This document shows, piece after piece, positions 18,466-27,251 of a DNA stretch of 64,000 nt. The position numbers and the translations under genes were made by a program. Within the stretch, counting starts at the first letter, position 1; each line of letters starts with the position of its first letter. The notes below the pieces were generated by a model. It worked only from the letters and a program-made list of their open reading frames with translations, was not told the DNA's origin and did not search any database. This DNA is from an uncultured Chitinophagaceae bacterium (GTDB lineage Bacteria > Bacteroidota > Bacteroidia > Chitinophagales > Chitinophagaceae): positions 76,722-140,721 of the forward strand of contig CALMYJ010000004.1 of NCBI GenBank assembly GCA_937873715.1. Reading direction: 5' to 3'.

Positions 18466-18939
18466 ATGGCAACAAAATTTAATTTGGATAAGTTGGACCT
18501 TCAGATTATTTCCGAAATGATGGAAACTGCCGAGGTTTCTTATGCAGAGTTGGGCAAGAAGCTTTTTGTAAGCGGGGGTACTATACATGTAAGGATAAAA
18601 AAACTCCAGGAATTAAATATTGTTAAGGGTACACGCCTGAATGTAGACCTGAAACAACTTGGCTATGATATAACTGCATTTGTTGGCATTTACCTCGAAA
18701 AGAGTTCGCTCTATGATATTGTTGCTAAAGATTTGGAAAAAATACCAGAGATAGTGCGCCTTCATTACATCACCGGCAACTACAGCATGTTTATCGAAAT
18801 TGTTTGTAAGGATATTAACCAACTGCGGTATGTACTGCATGACGAACTGCAAAAAATAAAGGGTATAGAACGTACCGAAACGCTCATTTCGCTTGAAGAG
18901 GGCTTTAACCGCAATGTAAAAGTTGCTCCTGCGGAATAA
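18466..18939 (+). CDS. Lrp/AsnC family transcriptional regulator
   Basis: 157 residues. An N-terminal winged helix (L-D-K-L-D-L-Q-I-I-S-E-M, then V-S-G-G-T-I-H-V-R-I-K-K-L-Q-E) is followed by a RAM ligand-binding domain (about 70-150; T-G-N-Y-S-M-F-I-E-I). Members respond to amino acids and control amino acid metabolism. It converges on the fused E1 dehydrogenase gene (67-nt gap), so that gene is not proven to be a target even though branched-chain oxoacids would fit. Confidence 0.93.
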   Translation: MATKFNLDKLDLQIISEMMETAEVSYAELGKKLFVSGGTIHVRIKKLQELNIVKGTRLNVDLKQLGYDITAFVGIYLEKSSLYDIVAKDLEKIPEIVRLHYITGNYSMFIEIVCKDINQLRYVLHDELQKIKGIERTETLISLEEGFNRNVKVAPAE

Positions 18940-19005
18940 ATTGCCTTATGCCTGCTTTATAGTGCACCCATTATCCAGCTCAGCTAACTGTAATTATTTG
19001 CCCGG

Positions 19006-21000
19006 TTAATATTGCAACAGCCGCTGTACATATTCATCCATCCTGCTGTAAGCCATAAAGTTTTTTTCCAGTTCCATATTAAAAGGCACGGGGGTATCCA
19101 GCGAGGCGCAGCGTAGTACAGGCGCATCAAGATTTGTAAAGCAATGTTCCGCAATCCAGGCAGCCACTTCGCCGCCAATACCACCGGTTAAACAATCTTC
19201 GTGCAGTATCAATACTTTGCCCGTTGCTTTCACGGCTGCACCAATGGCTTCGTAATCCAGTGGCAGCAGGCTGCGTAAATCGAGTATGTAAAAAGAGGTG
19301 TAAGGATGATTGGCCGCATACTCCATAGCCCAATGTACGGCAGCGCCGTAAGTGATGATGGTTATATCATCGCCCTGTTGCACTATCCTGGCTTTGCCGA
19401 TTGGGGTTTCGTAATATACTTCGGGCACCGGCCCGCTAATGCTGCGGTATAGTGCTTTGTGCTCAAAAAATAATACGGGGTTGGGGTCGTTGATGGCGGC
19501 AATTAATAACCCTTTTGCATCGGCAGAGGTAGAGGGGTATACCACTTTTAATCCCGGGGTATGTACAAACCAGGCTTCGTTGCTCTGGCTGTGAAAAGGC
19601 CCAGCACCCACACCACCACCGGTGGGCATGCGTATCACCACATCTGCCTGCTGGCCCCAGCGGTAATGTATTTTGGCCAGGTTATTTACAATTTGGTTAA
19701 AACCAACGGTCACAAAATCGGCAAACTGCATTTCCACCATAGCTTTATAACCCTCAAGGCTAAGCCCTAATGCCGCACCCACTATAGCGCTTTCGCAAAT
19801 TGGGGTATTGCGTACCCTTGCTTTGCCAAACTGCTCTACAAAACCTTCGGTAATTTTAAATGCGCCGCCGTATTCGGCTATATCCTGCCCCATCAGCACC
19901 AGGTTGGGATGCTGCGCCATACTTTGCTGCAGGCCTTCTTTAATGGCATCAATAAATCTTTTGTTGCTGGCGGCATTTACCATTGGTGTGTCTATGCTTA
20001 TTGCAGCGGTGTCGGCGAATGCCGGAGCATATATATCATTAAGTTCTTCCCCATTATCGGGTTGTATTGGCGGAGAATCATATCCAAGCCTCAGTTCTTC
20101 TTCAATATGATTTTTTATTTCTTCGTGTATTGCAGTAATACCCGCTTCAGTTAATACACGCTGCTGCAGCAGGTATTGTTCGAAGTTTTGTACCGGGTCT
20201 TTTTTAGCCCATAGTTCAAATAAATGCGGGGGTACATATTTAGTGCCGCTGGCTTCCTCGTGCCCACGCATACGGAAGGTCATGCATTCTACGAGGTAAG
20301 GCTTTTGGTTGCGGATGCAATACTCTCTTACGCCTTTAAGGGTGTCGTACACTTCCAGCAGGTTGTTGCCATCAATACGAACACCATCCATACCGTAGCC
20401 TTTAGCCCTTTCCACCAGGCTAAAGCAGCGGTACTGCTCACTAACGGGGGTGCTTAGCCCATAACCATTGTTTTCAATTAAAAAAATTACGGGCAGATCC
20501 CACACGGCAGCCACATTCAAAGCTTCGTGAAAATCGCCTTCGCTGGTGCCGCCTTCTCCGGTAAAAGCCAGGGTTGCTTTATTGGCTTCTTTTAGACTAT
20601 ATGCCAGTGCAACTCCATCGGCTACGGCCAGTTGTGGCCCCAGGTGCGATATCATACCGCAGATATAATGCTCCTTTGAGCCAAAATGAAAACTTCTTTC
20701 CCGGCCTTTGCTGTAGCCATCTGTAGCGCCCTGCCACTGTTTGAACAATTTATGTAAAGACATATTACGGGTGGTAAATACACCGAGGTTGCGGTGCAGC
20801 GGCATTATCCATTCATCTTCAGCAAAAGCCAGCGTAGCACCAACGGCGATAGCTTCCTGGCCAATGCCGCTAAACCATTTACTTATTTTTCCCTGCCGCA
20901 GCAATACCAGCATTTTTTCTTCAATCATCCGGGGCAGCAGCAGTTGCCGGTAAAAATGCAGGAGTGTGTTATCGGATAAATCTTTTCGATGGAACTGCAT
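19006..21000 (-). CDS. Fused 2-oxoacid dehydrogenase E1 alpha/beta subunit
   Basis: 664 residues joining two normally separate chains. The alpha half (about 1-330) has the thiamine diphosphate motif G-E-G-G-T-S-E-G-D-F-H to E-N-N-G-Y-G. The beta half (about 345-664) has G-Q-D-I-A-E-Y-G-G, E-S-A-I-V-G-A-A-L-G and a C-terminal transketolase-like domain (L-L-P-L-D-Y-E-A-I, H-E-D-C-L-T-G-G). It oxidatively decarboxylates a 2-oxoacid, most likely branched-chain or pyruvate, with E2/E3 partners not in this window. Fused E1 forms are common in Bacteroidota. The substrate is not settled by sequence. Confidence 0.92.
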   Translation of the reverse strand: MQFHRKDLSDNTLLHFYRQLLLPRMIEEKMLVLLRQGKISKWFSGIGQEAIAVGATLAFAEDEWIMPLHRNLGVFTTRNMSLHKLFKQWQGATDGYSKGRERSFHFGSKEHYICGMISHLGPQLAVADGVALAYSLKEANKATLAFTGEGGTSEGDFHEALNVAAVWDLPVIFLIENNGYGLSTPVSEQYRCFSLVERAKGYGMDGVRIDGNNLLEVYDTLKGVREYCIRNQKPYLVECMTFRMRGHEEASGTKYVPPHLFELWAKKDPVQNFEQYLLQQRVLTEAGITAIHEEIKNHIEEELRLGYDSPPIQPDNGEELNDIYAPAFADTAAISIDTPMVNAASNKRFIDAIKEGLQQSMAQHPNLVLMGQDIAEYGGAFKITEGFVEQFGKARVRNTPICESAIVGAALGLSLEGYKAMVEMQFADFVTVGFNQIVNNLAKIHYRWGQQADVVIRMPTGGGVGAGPFHSQSNEAWFVHTPGLKVVYPSTSADAKGLLIAAINDPNPVLFFEHKALYRSISGPVPEVYYETPIGKARIVQQGDDITIITYGAAVHWAMEYAANHPYTSFYILDLRSLLPLDYEAIGAAVKATGKVLILHEDCLTGGIGGEVAAWIAEHCFTNLDAPVLRCASLDTPVPFNMELEKNFMAYSRMDEYVQRLLQY

Positions 21001-21165
21001 ATCGTTGTGTTATTACAGTGAAGTTAGCACGCCCTTTTCAAAATAAAATTTTTAAAAGGGATAATATCAACTGGCACTTTTTGTTTCAGGTATAAGAGGA
21101 GGTGGCCGGATAAAATTAAGCAGGATGTATCAACTGAAAGTTAATTTCGTTGTTGCACAGCCATT

Positions 21166-22608
21166 TCATTTTTCCATAGTTAAACGGATATATTCAAGCC
21201 ATTGTTCCTGCGGAATTTTACTTAAATCGATATCAGGCGAAAAGCCCGTTTTGTCTATCGGTTTTGTATCCGTCCAGCTTGATTTAACAATTGGAATACT
21301 TACATTAAATCCTGCATAAGGCAGTGGTGTGGATGAGGCGCCTTCATAATCCATCATACCAAAAGTGTTTACACCATAAGTACGGGCTTTATCACTTTGC
21401 TTCGACAAAAAAACAAAATACTCGGTTGAACTGCCACATAAATGATCAACAACAAGGGCAATTTTTTTAGGGTAATGAGTTATCGAGTCTAAAGGGAATA
21501 TCACGCCTGGTACGGGATAAAATGTTGCTTTGGTACCGGGCAGTTCTTCATAAGCTTTTTTATAATGGCTGAGTATTGTATCGGGAAAATATTTTTCATA
21601 TTCTGCCGGTATGGGGTTTAAAACATAAGGTTCAATATCGGCTAATTTTAAACGTACATTTTCCGCCGACACCCTTACATACCCGTTTTGCTGTGCAATA
21701 GGCTTAGTCATAAAATAGGGCAGAAAAGATACCCAGCCTGTGCTGCCGCCGCCGTTTCCGGTTACATCAACAATAAGATTTTCTGAACTGCGAATAATGG
21801 AATCGTTATTGCTGATAAGTGCAGCGATAGTATTATCATTATTGGCGAAGCTGGGTATTTTTAATACAGCGGTTTTAGGCGAAATTTTGTAAAAATCGAG
21901 GCCATTGTTATAATGCTTCCAGGTACTTAATTCCTTTTGCTCGGCATTGCTCATGTGGGTGGGATATATTTTTCCAAATAATTCATACGTCCATCCCTGC
22001 AGCAGGTTGCCTTTTATATTAACAGGAAATTGCGTTGATGAAAAGCTGTTGTAATATTTTACAGTAAAGCCCCTGCTGCCCCTGCTTATGGTCATATACA
22101 CCAGGCCACTGGGTATTTTTGGGTTTTTGGCTTCCAGTACAATTGCTTTAAAAATCTGGCCGGGATATTGAAGTATGCCAAGCTTAAGGCTGCTGTCCTG
22201 GTTAATCCAAATACCTTCCAGTTGGTGTCTTGCCATTTTATTTTGAAAACGTTTTTTAAAATCGGCTTCAGTAATTTTTACAATTTCTGATTCAACATCT
22301 TTTTCGTTGTAGTAGGAAATATTAAAATGCCTGTCGTAAAAAAATTGTACGTACTTACTTAAAATAGCAAAGCAGGGTTTTGCTTCAATTACAGATGCAG
22401 CGCTTTTTTTTAATGATGCCACTAAAAGTTTATACGTATTATGGTTAACCTTGTTAACTTTTTTGGGAAAACCGGCGTAGTTGGCTTCTGTTTTAAAAAT
22501 TAGCGTGTCGAGGTTAGCGGAGCACAGGCAATTGTTGTTTTGTGTAAATGCATTGAACGTATTAAAACTTAAGGCTAAAAATAGCAAGGGCTTAAAATGT
22601 TTTTTCAT
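21166..22608 (-). CDS. Secreted S41 family peptidase
   Basis: 480 residues from the ATG at 22608; a TTG two codons earlier is less likely. A signal peptide (K-P-L-L-F-L-A-L-S-F) precedes the mature chain. The C-terminal S41 fold shows L-I-V-D-V-T-G-N-G-G-G-S, where the family usually has D-x-R-x-N-x-G-G, and C-G-S-S-T-E-Y-F-V-F with the nucleophile serine region. No PDZ domain is obvious. Probably a periplasmic C-terminal-processing-like peptidase. It stands alone, 71 nt downstream of the M20 gene. Confidence 0.84.
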   Translation of the reverse strand: MKKHFKPLLFLALSFNTFNAFTQNNNCLCSANLDTLIFKTEANYAGFPKKVNKVNHNTYKLLVASLKKSAASVIEAKPCFAILSKYVQFFYDRHFNISYYNEKDVESEIVKITEADFKKRFQNKMARHQLEGIWINQDSSLKLGILQYPGQIFKAIVLEAKNPKIPSGLVYMTISRGSRGFTVKYYNSFSSTQFPVNIKGNLLQGWTYELFGKIYPTHMSNAEQKELSTWKHYNNGLDFYKISPKTAVLKIPSFANNDNTIAALISNNDSIIRSSENLIVDVTGNGGGSTGWVSFLPYFMTKPIAQQNGYVRVSAENVRLKLADIEPYVLNPIPAEYEKYFPDTILSHYKKAYEELPGTKATFYPVPGVIFPLDSITHYPKKIALVVDHLCGSSTEYFVFLSKQSDKARTYGVNTFGMMDYEGASSTPLPYAGFNVSIPIVKSSWTDTKPIDKTGFSPDIDLSKIPQEQWLEYIRLTMEK

Positions 22609-22679
22609 AAGCAAGTAAACAGGCTTTTAAATTGAATTTATAAGTTCTGGATAAAATATAATATAGACAAGTAAACCCT

Positions 22680-24125
22680 TTAATCCACCGGCGGCGGGCC
22701 ATCGGGAATAATGGCTTTCCAACGTTCGCTGCCCCTGCGTTTTTCAAACTCTTTTCTTACGTCATTTCGCAGGTTCTCGTTTTCAAACATATCACACATA
22801 GTGAGGGCAAGTGCCTTAGCGGCATACAGCATACCCTTATGCCCAATGCTCATACCGCCGCAGGCCACCACCACCCAGGAATGCCAGGGGGATAGATAGG
22901 GTGCCGTGGTGGCCGTCATACTAATTTCAGGTACAATCCAGCTTACATCACCCACATCGCTGGAGCCGCCGTCGGGGTCGGGTTTGGTGATGCCCAATGG
23001 TTGCACCCTGCCATCAATACCCAATGGCTGGCCGCCGTAGTTCAACATAATGCTGTTGGCAAAATCTGTTTCTTCATTGGTATAGGTAATTGGGCCAAGT
23101 GCTTCCATATTGGCCTGCATGGCTTTGGCCCCGGTTTCGTTTACAAGTATTTCGTACAGCCCGTTGTTAAGTTTAATAGTGCATTGCACCCCCGCCATGA
23201 GTGCGGCACCTTTAGCGATATCCCTTACTTTTTCTTCTACTGCGGCAACACCGCTTCTTTTTGAATCTCTTATCCAAAGCCACACGGAGGCTTTATCGGG
23301 TATTACATTGGGTACATTGCCCGCCTGCTTATATACATAATGAATTCTAACGCTGGGGCGTACATGTTCTCTTAAAAAATTGATACCGATGTTGAATAGT
23401 TCGGCGGCATCTAAAGCACTTTTGCCATTCCAGGGGTCGGCTGCGGCGTGGGCGCTTTTACCTTCAAATTCAATATCGTAATCAATTACGGCCTGGCAAC
23501 TTTGTATACCGGCTTTGTTTTCATAATCGGGGTGCCAGTCGAAGCACACATCAAGATCATCAAACAAGCCGGCACGGCCCATGTAAACTTTACCGGCTTT
23601 ATCTTCCTCGGCAGGAGTGCCGTAAAAACGGACAGTGCCTTTTATTTTTCCTGCTGCTATCAGTTCTTTAATGGCAATGGCAGCACCGAGGCTGCCGGCA
23701 CCAAATAAATTGTGGCCACAGCCGTGTCCGTTAGCACCTGCTTTAAGAGGTTCTTTTGCGGCTTGTGCCTTTTGTGATAAACCCGGTAAGGCATCAAATT
23801 CGCCCATCACACCAATAATGGGTTTGCCGCTACCATAGCTGGCAATAAAAGCTGTAGGCATTTGGGCCACCCCACGCTGCAGGGTAAAGCCCTGTGCTTC
23901 GGCATAATCAGCTAATATTTTGCTGGATTGTGTTTCCCGCAAAGCCAGTTCGGCTGCAGCCCAGATAGTATCGCTGATAGCAATGAGGGCATCACGGTGT
24001 TTTTCAACCGATGCCATCAGTGTTTTTTTATTGGCGCTGAGTGTGGGTGTTTTTTTTGCCTGGGCATGCAGGGCAACAGTAAAAGTGCTGTTGATGACGA
24101 ATAGTAGCAATAGCCTGCGGTACAT
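22680..24125 (-). CDS. Exported M20-family amidohydrolase (AbgB-like)
   Basis: 481 residues with a signal peptide (L-L-L-L-F-V-I-N-S to A-L-H-A-Q). The dimetal M20 motifs are visible: M-G-E-F-D-A-L-P-G, G-H-G-C-G-H-N-L-F and G-T-P-A-E-E. A dimerisation domain follows (G-K-S-A-H-A-A-A-D-P-W-N-G). Closest to AbgB-type aminobenzoyl-glutamate hydrolase/aminoacylase proteins; most of those are cytoplasmic, so the export signal is worth noting. The actual amide substrate is unknown. A TAnnTTTG element lies 19 nt upstream. Confidence 0.88.
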   Translation of the reverse strand: MYRRLLLLFVINSTFTVALHAQAKKTPTLSANKKTLMASVEKHRDALIAISDTIWAAAELALRETQSSKILADYAEAQGFTLQRGVAQMPTAFIASYGSGKPIIGVMGEFDALPGLSQKAQAAKEPLKAGANGHGCGHNLFGAGSLGAAIAIKELIAAGKIKGTVRFYGTPAEEDKAGKVYMGRAGLFDDLDVCFDWHPDYENKAGIQSCQAVIDYDIEFEGKSAHAAADPWNGKSALDAAELFNIGINFLREHVRPSVRIHYVYKQAGNVPNVIPDKASVWLWIRDSKRSGVAAVEEKVRDIAKGAALMAGVQCTIKLNNGLYEILVNETGAKAMQANMEALGPITYTNEETDFANSIMLNYGGQPLGIDGRVQPLGITKPDPDGGSSDVGDVSWIVPEISMTATTAPYLSPWHSWVVVACGGMSIGHKGMLYAAKALALTMCDMFENENLRNDVRKEFEKRRGSERWKAIIPDGPPPVD

Positions 24126-24144
24126 ACAGTTGGTTTTGTTTTAC

Positions 24145-24152
24145 CAAATGTA
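24145..24152 (-). promoter_or_regulatory. TAnnTTTG promoter element before the M20 gene
   Basis: Read on the minus strand the bases are TACATTTG, a perfect match to the Bacteroidota -7 element, 19 nt before the ATG at 24125. Confidence 0.42.
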
Positions 24153-24179
24153 AGTATAGTTTCAGCTTGATATCATACC

Positions 24180-24542
24180 TTATTCGCCCCTGTTATTGTT
24201 GGGATTAGGAAAGGCCCTGCGGTGTACAAAAGAGTTGAAAAAAGAGAGCAGTATGCTAAACAGCATGGCGTACCAGAAACCCTCTACATGAAAGCTTTTA
24301 ATAAACTCGGCTCCGATGAGCACCAGCCCGGCATTAATTACAAAAAGAAATAAGCCAAGGGTGAGTATGGTAGCCGGCAGGGTGAGTAAAATTAATATGG
24401 GTTTTACAATTACATCCAGCACACCAATTACCACCGCAAAAATGATGGCAGTAAAAAAATTATCCATTTTTATACCAGGCAGTATATGCGATAGTATAAA
24501 GGCATTAACGGTTGTAATAAGTATCTTAAGTAAAAAGCCCAT
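24180..24542 (-). CDS. Small four-helix membrane protein (phage-holin family IV type)
   Basis: 120 residues with about four hydrophobic segments, matching the widespread bacterial family annotated as 4-TMS holin superfamily IV (I-L-I-T-T-V-N-A-F-I-L-S-H-I-L-P-G-I, G-V-L-D-V-I-V-K-P-I-L-I-L-L-T-L-P, G-L-F-L-F-V-I-N-A). Despite the name, chromosomal members are not linked to phage and their role is unclear. There are no phage genes nearby. It follows the M16 pair by 76 nt and may be co-transcribed. Confidence 0.82.
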   Translation of the reverse strand: MGFLLKILITTVNAFILSHILPGIKMDNFFTAIIFAVVIGVLDVIVKPILILLTLPATILTLGLFLFVINAGLVLIGAEFIKSFHVEGFWYAMLFSILLSFFNSFVHRRAFPNPNNNRGE

Positions 24543-24618
24543 CCTGCTTATTGTTGCTGCAATTAACGGCGCTTGTGGTATTATTTATTGCAGACCTTGT
24601 TAATCTTTTTAGAAAAAA

Positions 24619-25899
24619 TTATACCACCACCAGTTCATAAAATGATTCAGGCTGTAAATATTTTTGTGCAAGTTCCTGCAACGCTTCGGCCGGAATATTT
24701 TTTATGGTATCGATGGAGTGATAAAAATACTCTTCGGTAAGGTTATTTAAAATAATATTTTTCCAGCGGCCAATCAGGTGAAATGGCCCGTCGAGGTCGC
24801 CCAGGATTGAGCCAATCATATAGTTGCGTACCAGCAGCAGTTCCTCTTCATCAATTTTTTCTTCCCGGAGTATTTGCATTTCTTTATACACTTCCTGTAT
24901 GGCAGCTTCACACACTTCTTTGCCGGCTTCGGTACTTATCACCCAGGCGGTATCCTGCAGGTGGTTTTGTACATAACTGTGTATGCCGTAAGTGTACCCT
25001 TTATCTTCCCGGATATTGCTCATAAGCCTTGAGCCAAAAAAGCCTCCAAAAACGGTATTAAGCATCATGTTTTTTACATAGTCCGGGTGATGCCTGCCCG
25101 GGAAGTGCCTGGCTATACGAATGGCACCCTGCACGCCATTGGGGTCGTTGCTGATACGGTGTTTCAGTACTACTGCCGGCTCTACTGCATGGGTGTATTT
25201 GATGCCCCGGTGGTTGTTCAGCGTTAAATCGCCAAACAGGTTGTTCAGTTGCATAAAAATATCCGGCGGTAGTTTGCCTGCCACAAAAATGATACAACGG
25301 CCGTTAAGGTAGTGTTGCTTAAAATGACTTTTAAGTTGTACCGTTTGGAGGGTATCATAGTCGGAGGCCGAAATGTATTTGCCATAAGGATGATGGTTGC
25401 CATAAAGGTAAGCATCAATAAGCCGGTTGGCTACAAAGTCGCATTTTTTCAGGCTAACAGATAATTTTTGTTTGCTGTTTTGTGTATACACGGCCAATTC
25501 CTGTTCTGGAAAAATACTGTCGGTAATCATTTCTCTTACCACGGGCAGCAGTTGTGGCAGGTATTTGCTGAGGGTGTGTAATGAAATAGTAGCTGTTTCG
25601 TTGTGGCAGGTGCGGTTGCAGTAAGCGCCATAATACTCAAAGTGCTCGTTAATCTGGAAAGCAGTTTTGCTGCTGGTGCCGTTTTTGAGCAAATGATTGG
25701 TAGCTGCCGCTACGGCGTTGGCATCTTCTGCACTATTACCGGCAAAAAATACCAGTTCAAGCTGCAGCACATCCTGCGAGCCTGCATCAATAGCATACAC
25801 TTCCACACCATTATTAAGTATAAAATGATCGTATGGTTTTAGCCGGAGGTTAAAGTCGATAGCGTCTTTTACGGGAGGGGCAGCGGTTCGGTTAAGCAT
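24619..25899 (-). CDS. M16-family peptidase-like subunit lacking the zinc motif
   Basis: 426 residues with the M16 fold, including the C-terminal half pattern G-F-F-G-S-R-L-M-S-N-I-R-E-D-K-G-Y-T-Y-G-I. The HxxEH zinc site is replaced at the equivalent place by T-N-H-L-L-K-N-G, so it cannot be catalytic. It is encoded 48 nt after an active M16 protein, the known arrangement in which an inactive chain pairs with an active one to form a heterodimeric peptidase. There is no signal peptide, so a cytoplasmic location is likely. Confidence 0.9.
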   Translation of the reverse strand: MLNRTAAPPVKDAIDFNLRLKPYDHFILNNGVEVYAIDAGSQDVLQLELVFFAGNSAEDANAVAAATNHLLKNGTSSKTAFQINEHFEYYGAYCNRTCHNETATISLHTLSKYLPQLLPVVREMITDSIFPEQELAVYTQNSKQKLSVSLKKCDFVANRLIDAYLYGNHHPYGKYISASDYDTLQTVQLKSHFKQHYLNGRCIIFVAGKLPPDIFMQLNNLFGDLTLNNHRGIKYTHAVEPAVVLKHRISNDPNGVQGAIRIARHFPGRHHPDYVKNMMLNTVFGGFFGSRLMSNIREDKGYTYGIHSYVQNHLQDTAWVISTEAGKEVCEAAIQEVYKEMQILREEKIDEEELLLVRNYMIGSILGDLDGPFHLIGRWKNIILNNLTEEYFYHSIDTIKNIPAEALQELAQKYLQPESFYELVVV

Positions 25900-25947
25900 T
25901 TATTTTTTTGAACGGAGTTGTGATAAAAAACTTGATTGTTAGCTCGA

Positions 25948-27186
25948 TTAATTAGCAGCACAGTAATACAGGGTATTGCTGTTGTTTTCGGCAAAAATGA
26001 TGTTGCTTTCGGCAACAATATCCGCTGCCGTTACCTGCCGGTATTTATCCAGTTCGGTATTAATCAGCGAAGCATCGCCCAGTAGTTCGTATATAGCCAG
26101 GCTGGCGGCACGGTTGGTAATGCTCATGTCTTCAAAGGCCATCATACTCTCTGTTTTGTTAATCACTTTTTCCAGTTCGGTATGGGTTATGCCTTCCTGT
26201 TGTAGTTTTTGTATTTCCTGCATCAGTGCTGCTTCGGCCTGCTGCATGGTAACACCTTTTACGAGTTTGCCATCAATACTTAGCAGCCCGGCATCGGTAT
26301 TGCCGCTGTGGTAACATTCAATATTGCTGAACAGTTGCTTTTCTTTTACCAGTGCCTGAAAAAGCCTTGATGAACCGCCGCCGCCCAGTATTTCTGTAAT
26401 CAGGTCGGCGGTATAGTACCGTTGGTCGAGCCTTGGATAAATATGCCAGCATTTGTACAGGGCATCTATCGGCACTGCGGCTTTTATCTCTTTATGGCGT
26501 GGGGCAGTTTGCGCCGGTTCGGCAGGCAGGTTGCGCTGGTAGGTATTTCCCCTGGGTATGGGGCCAAACCATTTTTCGGACAGGACCTGTACCTGTTGTA
26601 CGGTAACATTACCGGCTACCACGAGTATGGCATTGGCAGGGGTGTAGTGCTTGTTAAAAAAGCTTTTTACATCTTCAAGGGTGGCATCTTCCACATGTTT
26701 CAATGCTTTACCTATCGTCATCCAGCGGTAAGGGTGAGTGGTATAGGCCAGTTCACGCATGTGGTGCCATACATCGCCGTAAGGCTTGTTGATATAATGT
26801 TCTTTGAACTCTTCGCATACTACTTTACGCTGTACTTCAAGGCTTTTTTCGCTAAAAGCAAGGCTAAGCATACGGTCGCTTTCGAGCCAAAAGGCTGTTT
26901 CGATATTTTCTGCCGGCAACTGGCAATAGTAATTGGTAAAATCATTGGTGGTAAAGGCATTATTTTCTCCGCCGGCCATTTGCAGGGGTTCGTCGTAATC
27001 GGGGATATTGATACTGCCGCCAAACATCAGGTGTTCAAAAAGGTGGGCAAAGCCTGTTTTTTCGGGATTTTCGTCCCTGGCACCTACATCGTACAATACA
27101 TTTACAACTGCCATAGGGGTGCTTTTATCCTGGTGTACCAGTACCCTTAGTCCGTTATCCAGTCTAAATTTTTCAAAATGAATCAT
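25948..27186 (-). CDS. M16-family zinc metallopeptidase, active subunit
   Basis: 412 residues with an intact inverted zinc motif H48-L-F-E-H52 and the downstream E-E-F-K-E-H-Y-I-N-K-P-Y-G region (around 125-137), which carries the third ligand. The second M16 domain follows (G-G-G-G-S-S-R-L-F-Q-A-L-V-K-E-K-Q-L). Probably forms a dimer with the inactive partner just downstream and degrades peptides in the cytoplasm, as no signal peptide is seen. A TAnnTTTG element ends only 4 nt before the ATG. Confidence 0.93.
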   Translation of the reverse strand: MIHFEKFRLDNGLRVLVHQDKSTPMAVVNVLYDVGARDENPEKTGFAHLFEHLMFGGSINIPDYDEPLQMAGGENNAFTTNDFTNYYCQLPAENIETAFWLESDRMLSLAFSEKSLEVQRKVVCEEFKEHYINKPYGDVWHHMRELAYTTHPYRWMTIGKALKHVEDATLEDVKSFFNKHYTPANAILVVAGNVTVQQVQVLSEKWFGPIPRGNTYQRNLPAEPAQTAPRHKEIKAAVPIDALYKCWHIYPRLDQRYYTADLITEILGGGGSSRLFQALVKEKQLFSNIECYHSGNTDAGLLSIDGKLVKGVTMQQAEAALMQEIQKLQQEGITHTELEKVINKTESMMAFEDMSITNRAASLAIYELLGDASLINTELDKYRQVTAADIVAESNIIFAENNSNTLYYCAAN

Positions 27187-27190
27187 GCTG

Positions 27191-27198
27191 CAAATGTA
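27191..27198 (-). promoter_or_regulatory. TAnnTTTG element 4 nt before the M16 start
   Basis: Minus-strand TACATTTG. If used, transcription would begin at about the ATG, giving a leaderless or nearly leaderless mRNA. Confidence 0.38.
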
Positions 27199-27251
27199 AG
27201 CTGTGCTTTTATAAAAGTTCCTGCTGTTTCAAATTTGGTACTCGTAATGGT

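Noticed and set aside
24180..24542. Prophage remnant, from the 'holin' family name
   Set aside because: The protein is a common chromosomal membrane family and there are no phage genes nearby.
26422..27150. 242-codon ORF antisense to the M16 peptidase
   Set aside because: Shadow of the M16 gene with its intact HxxEH motif; no recognisable domain.
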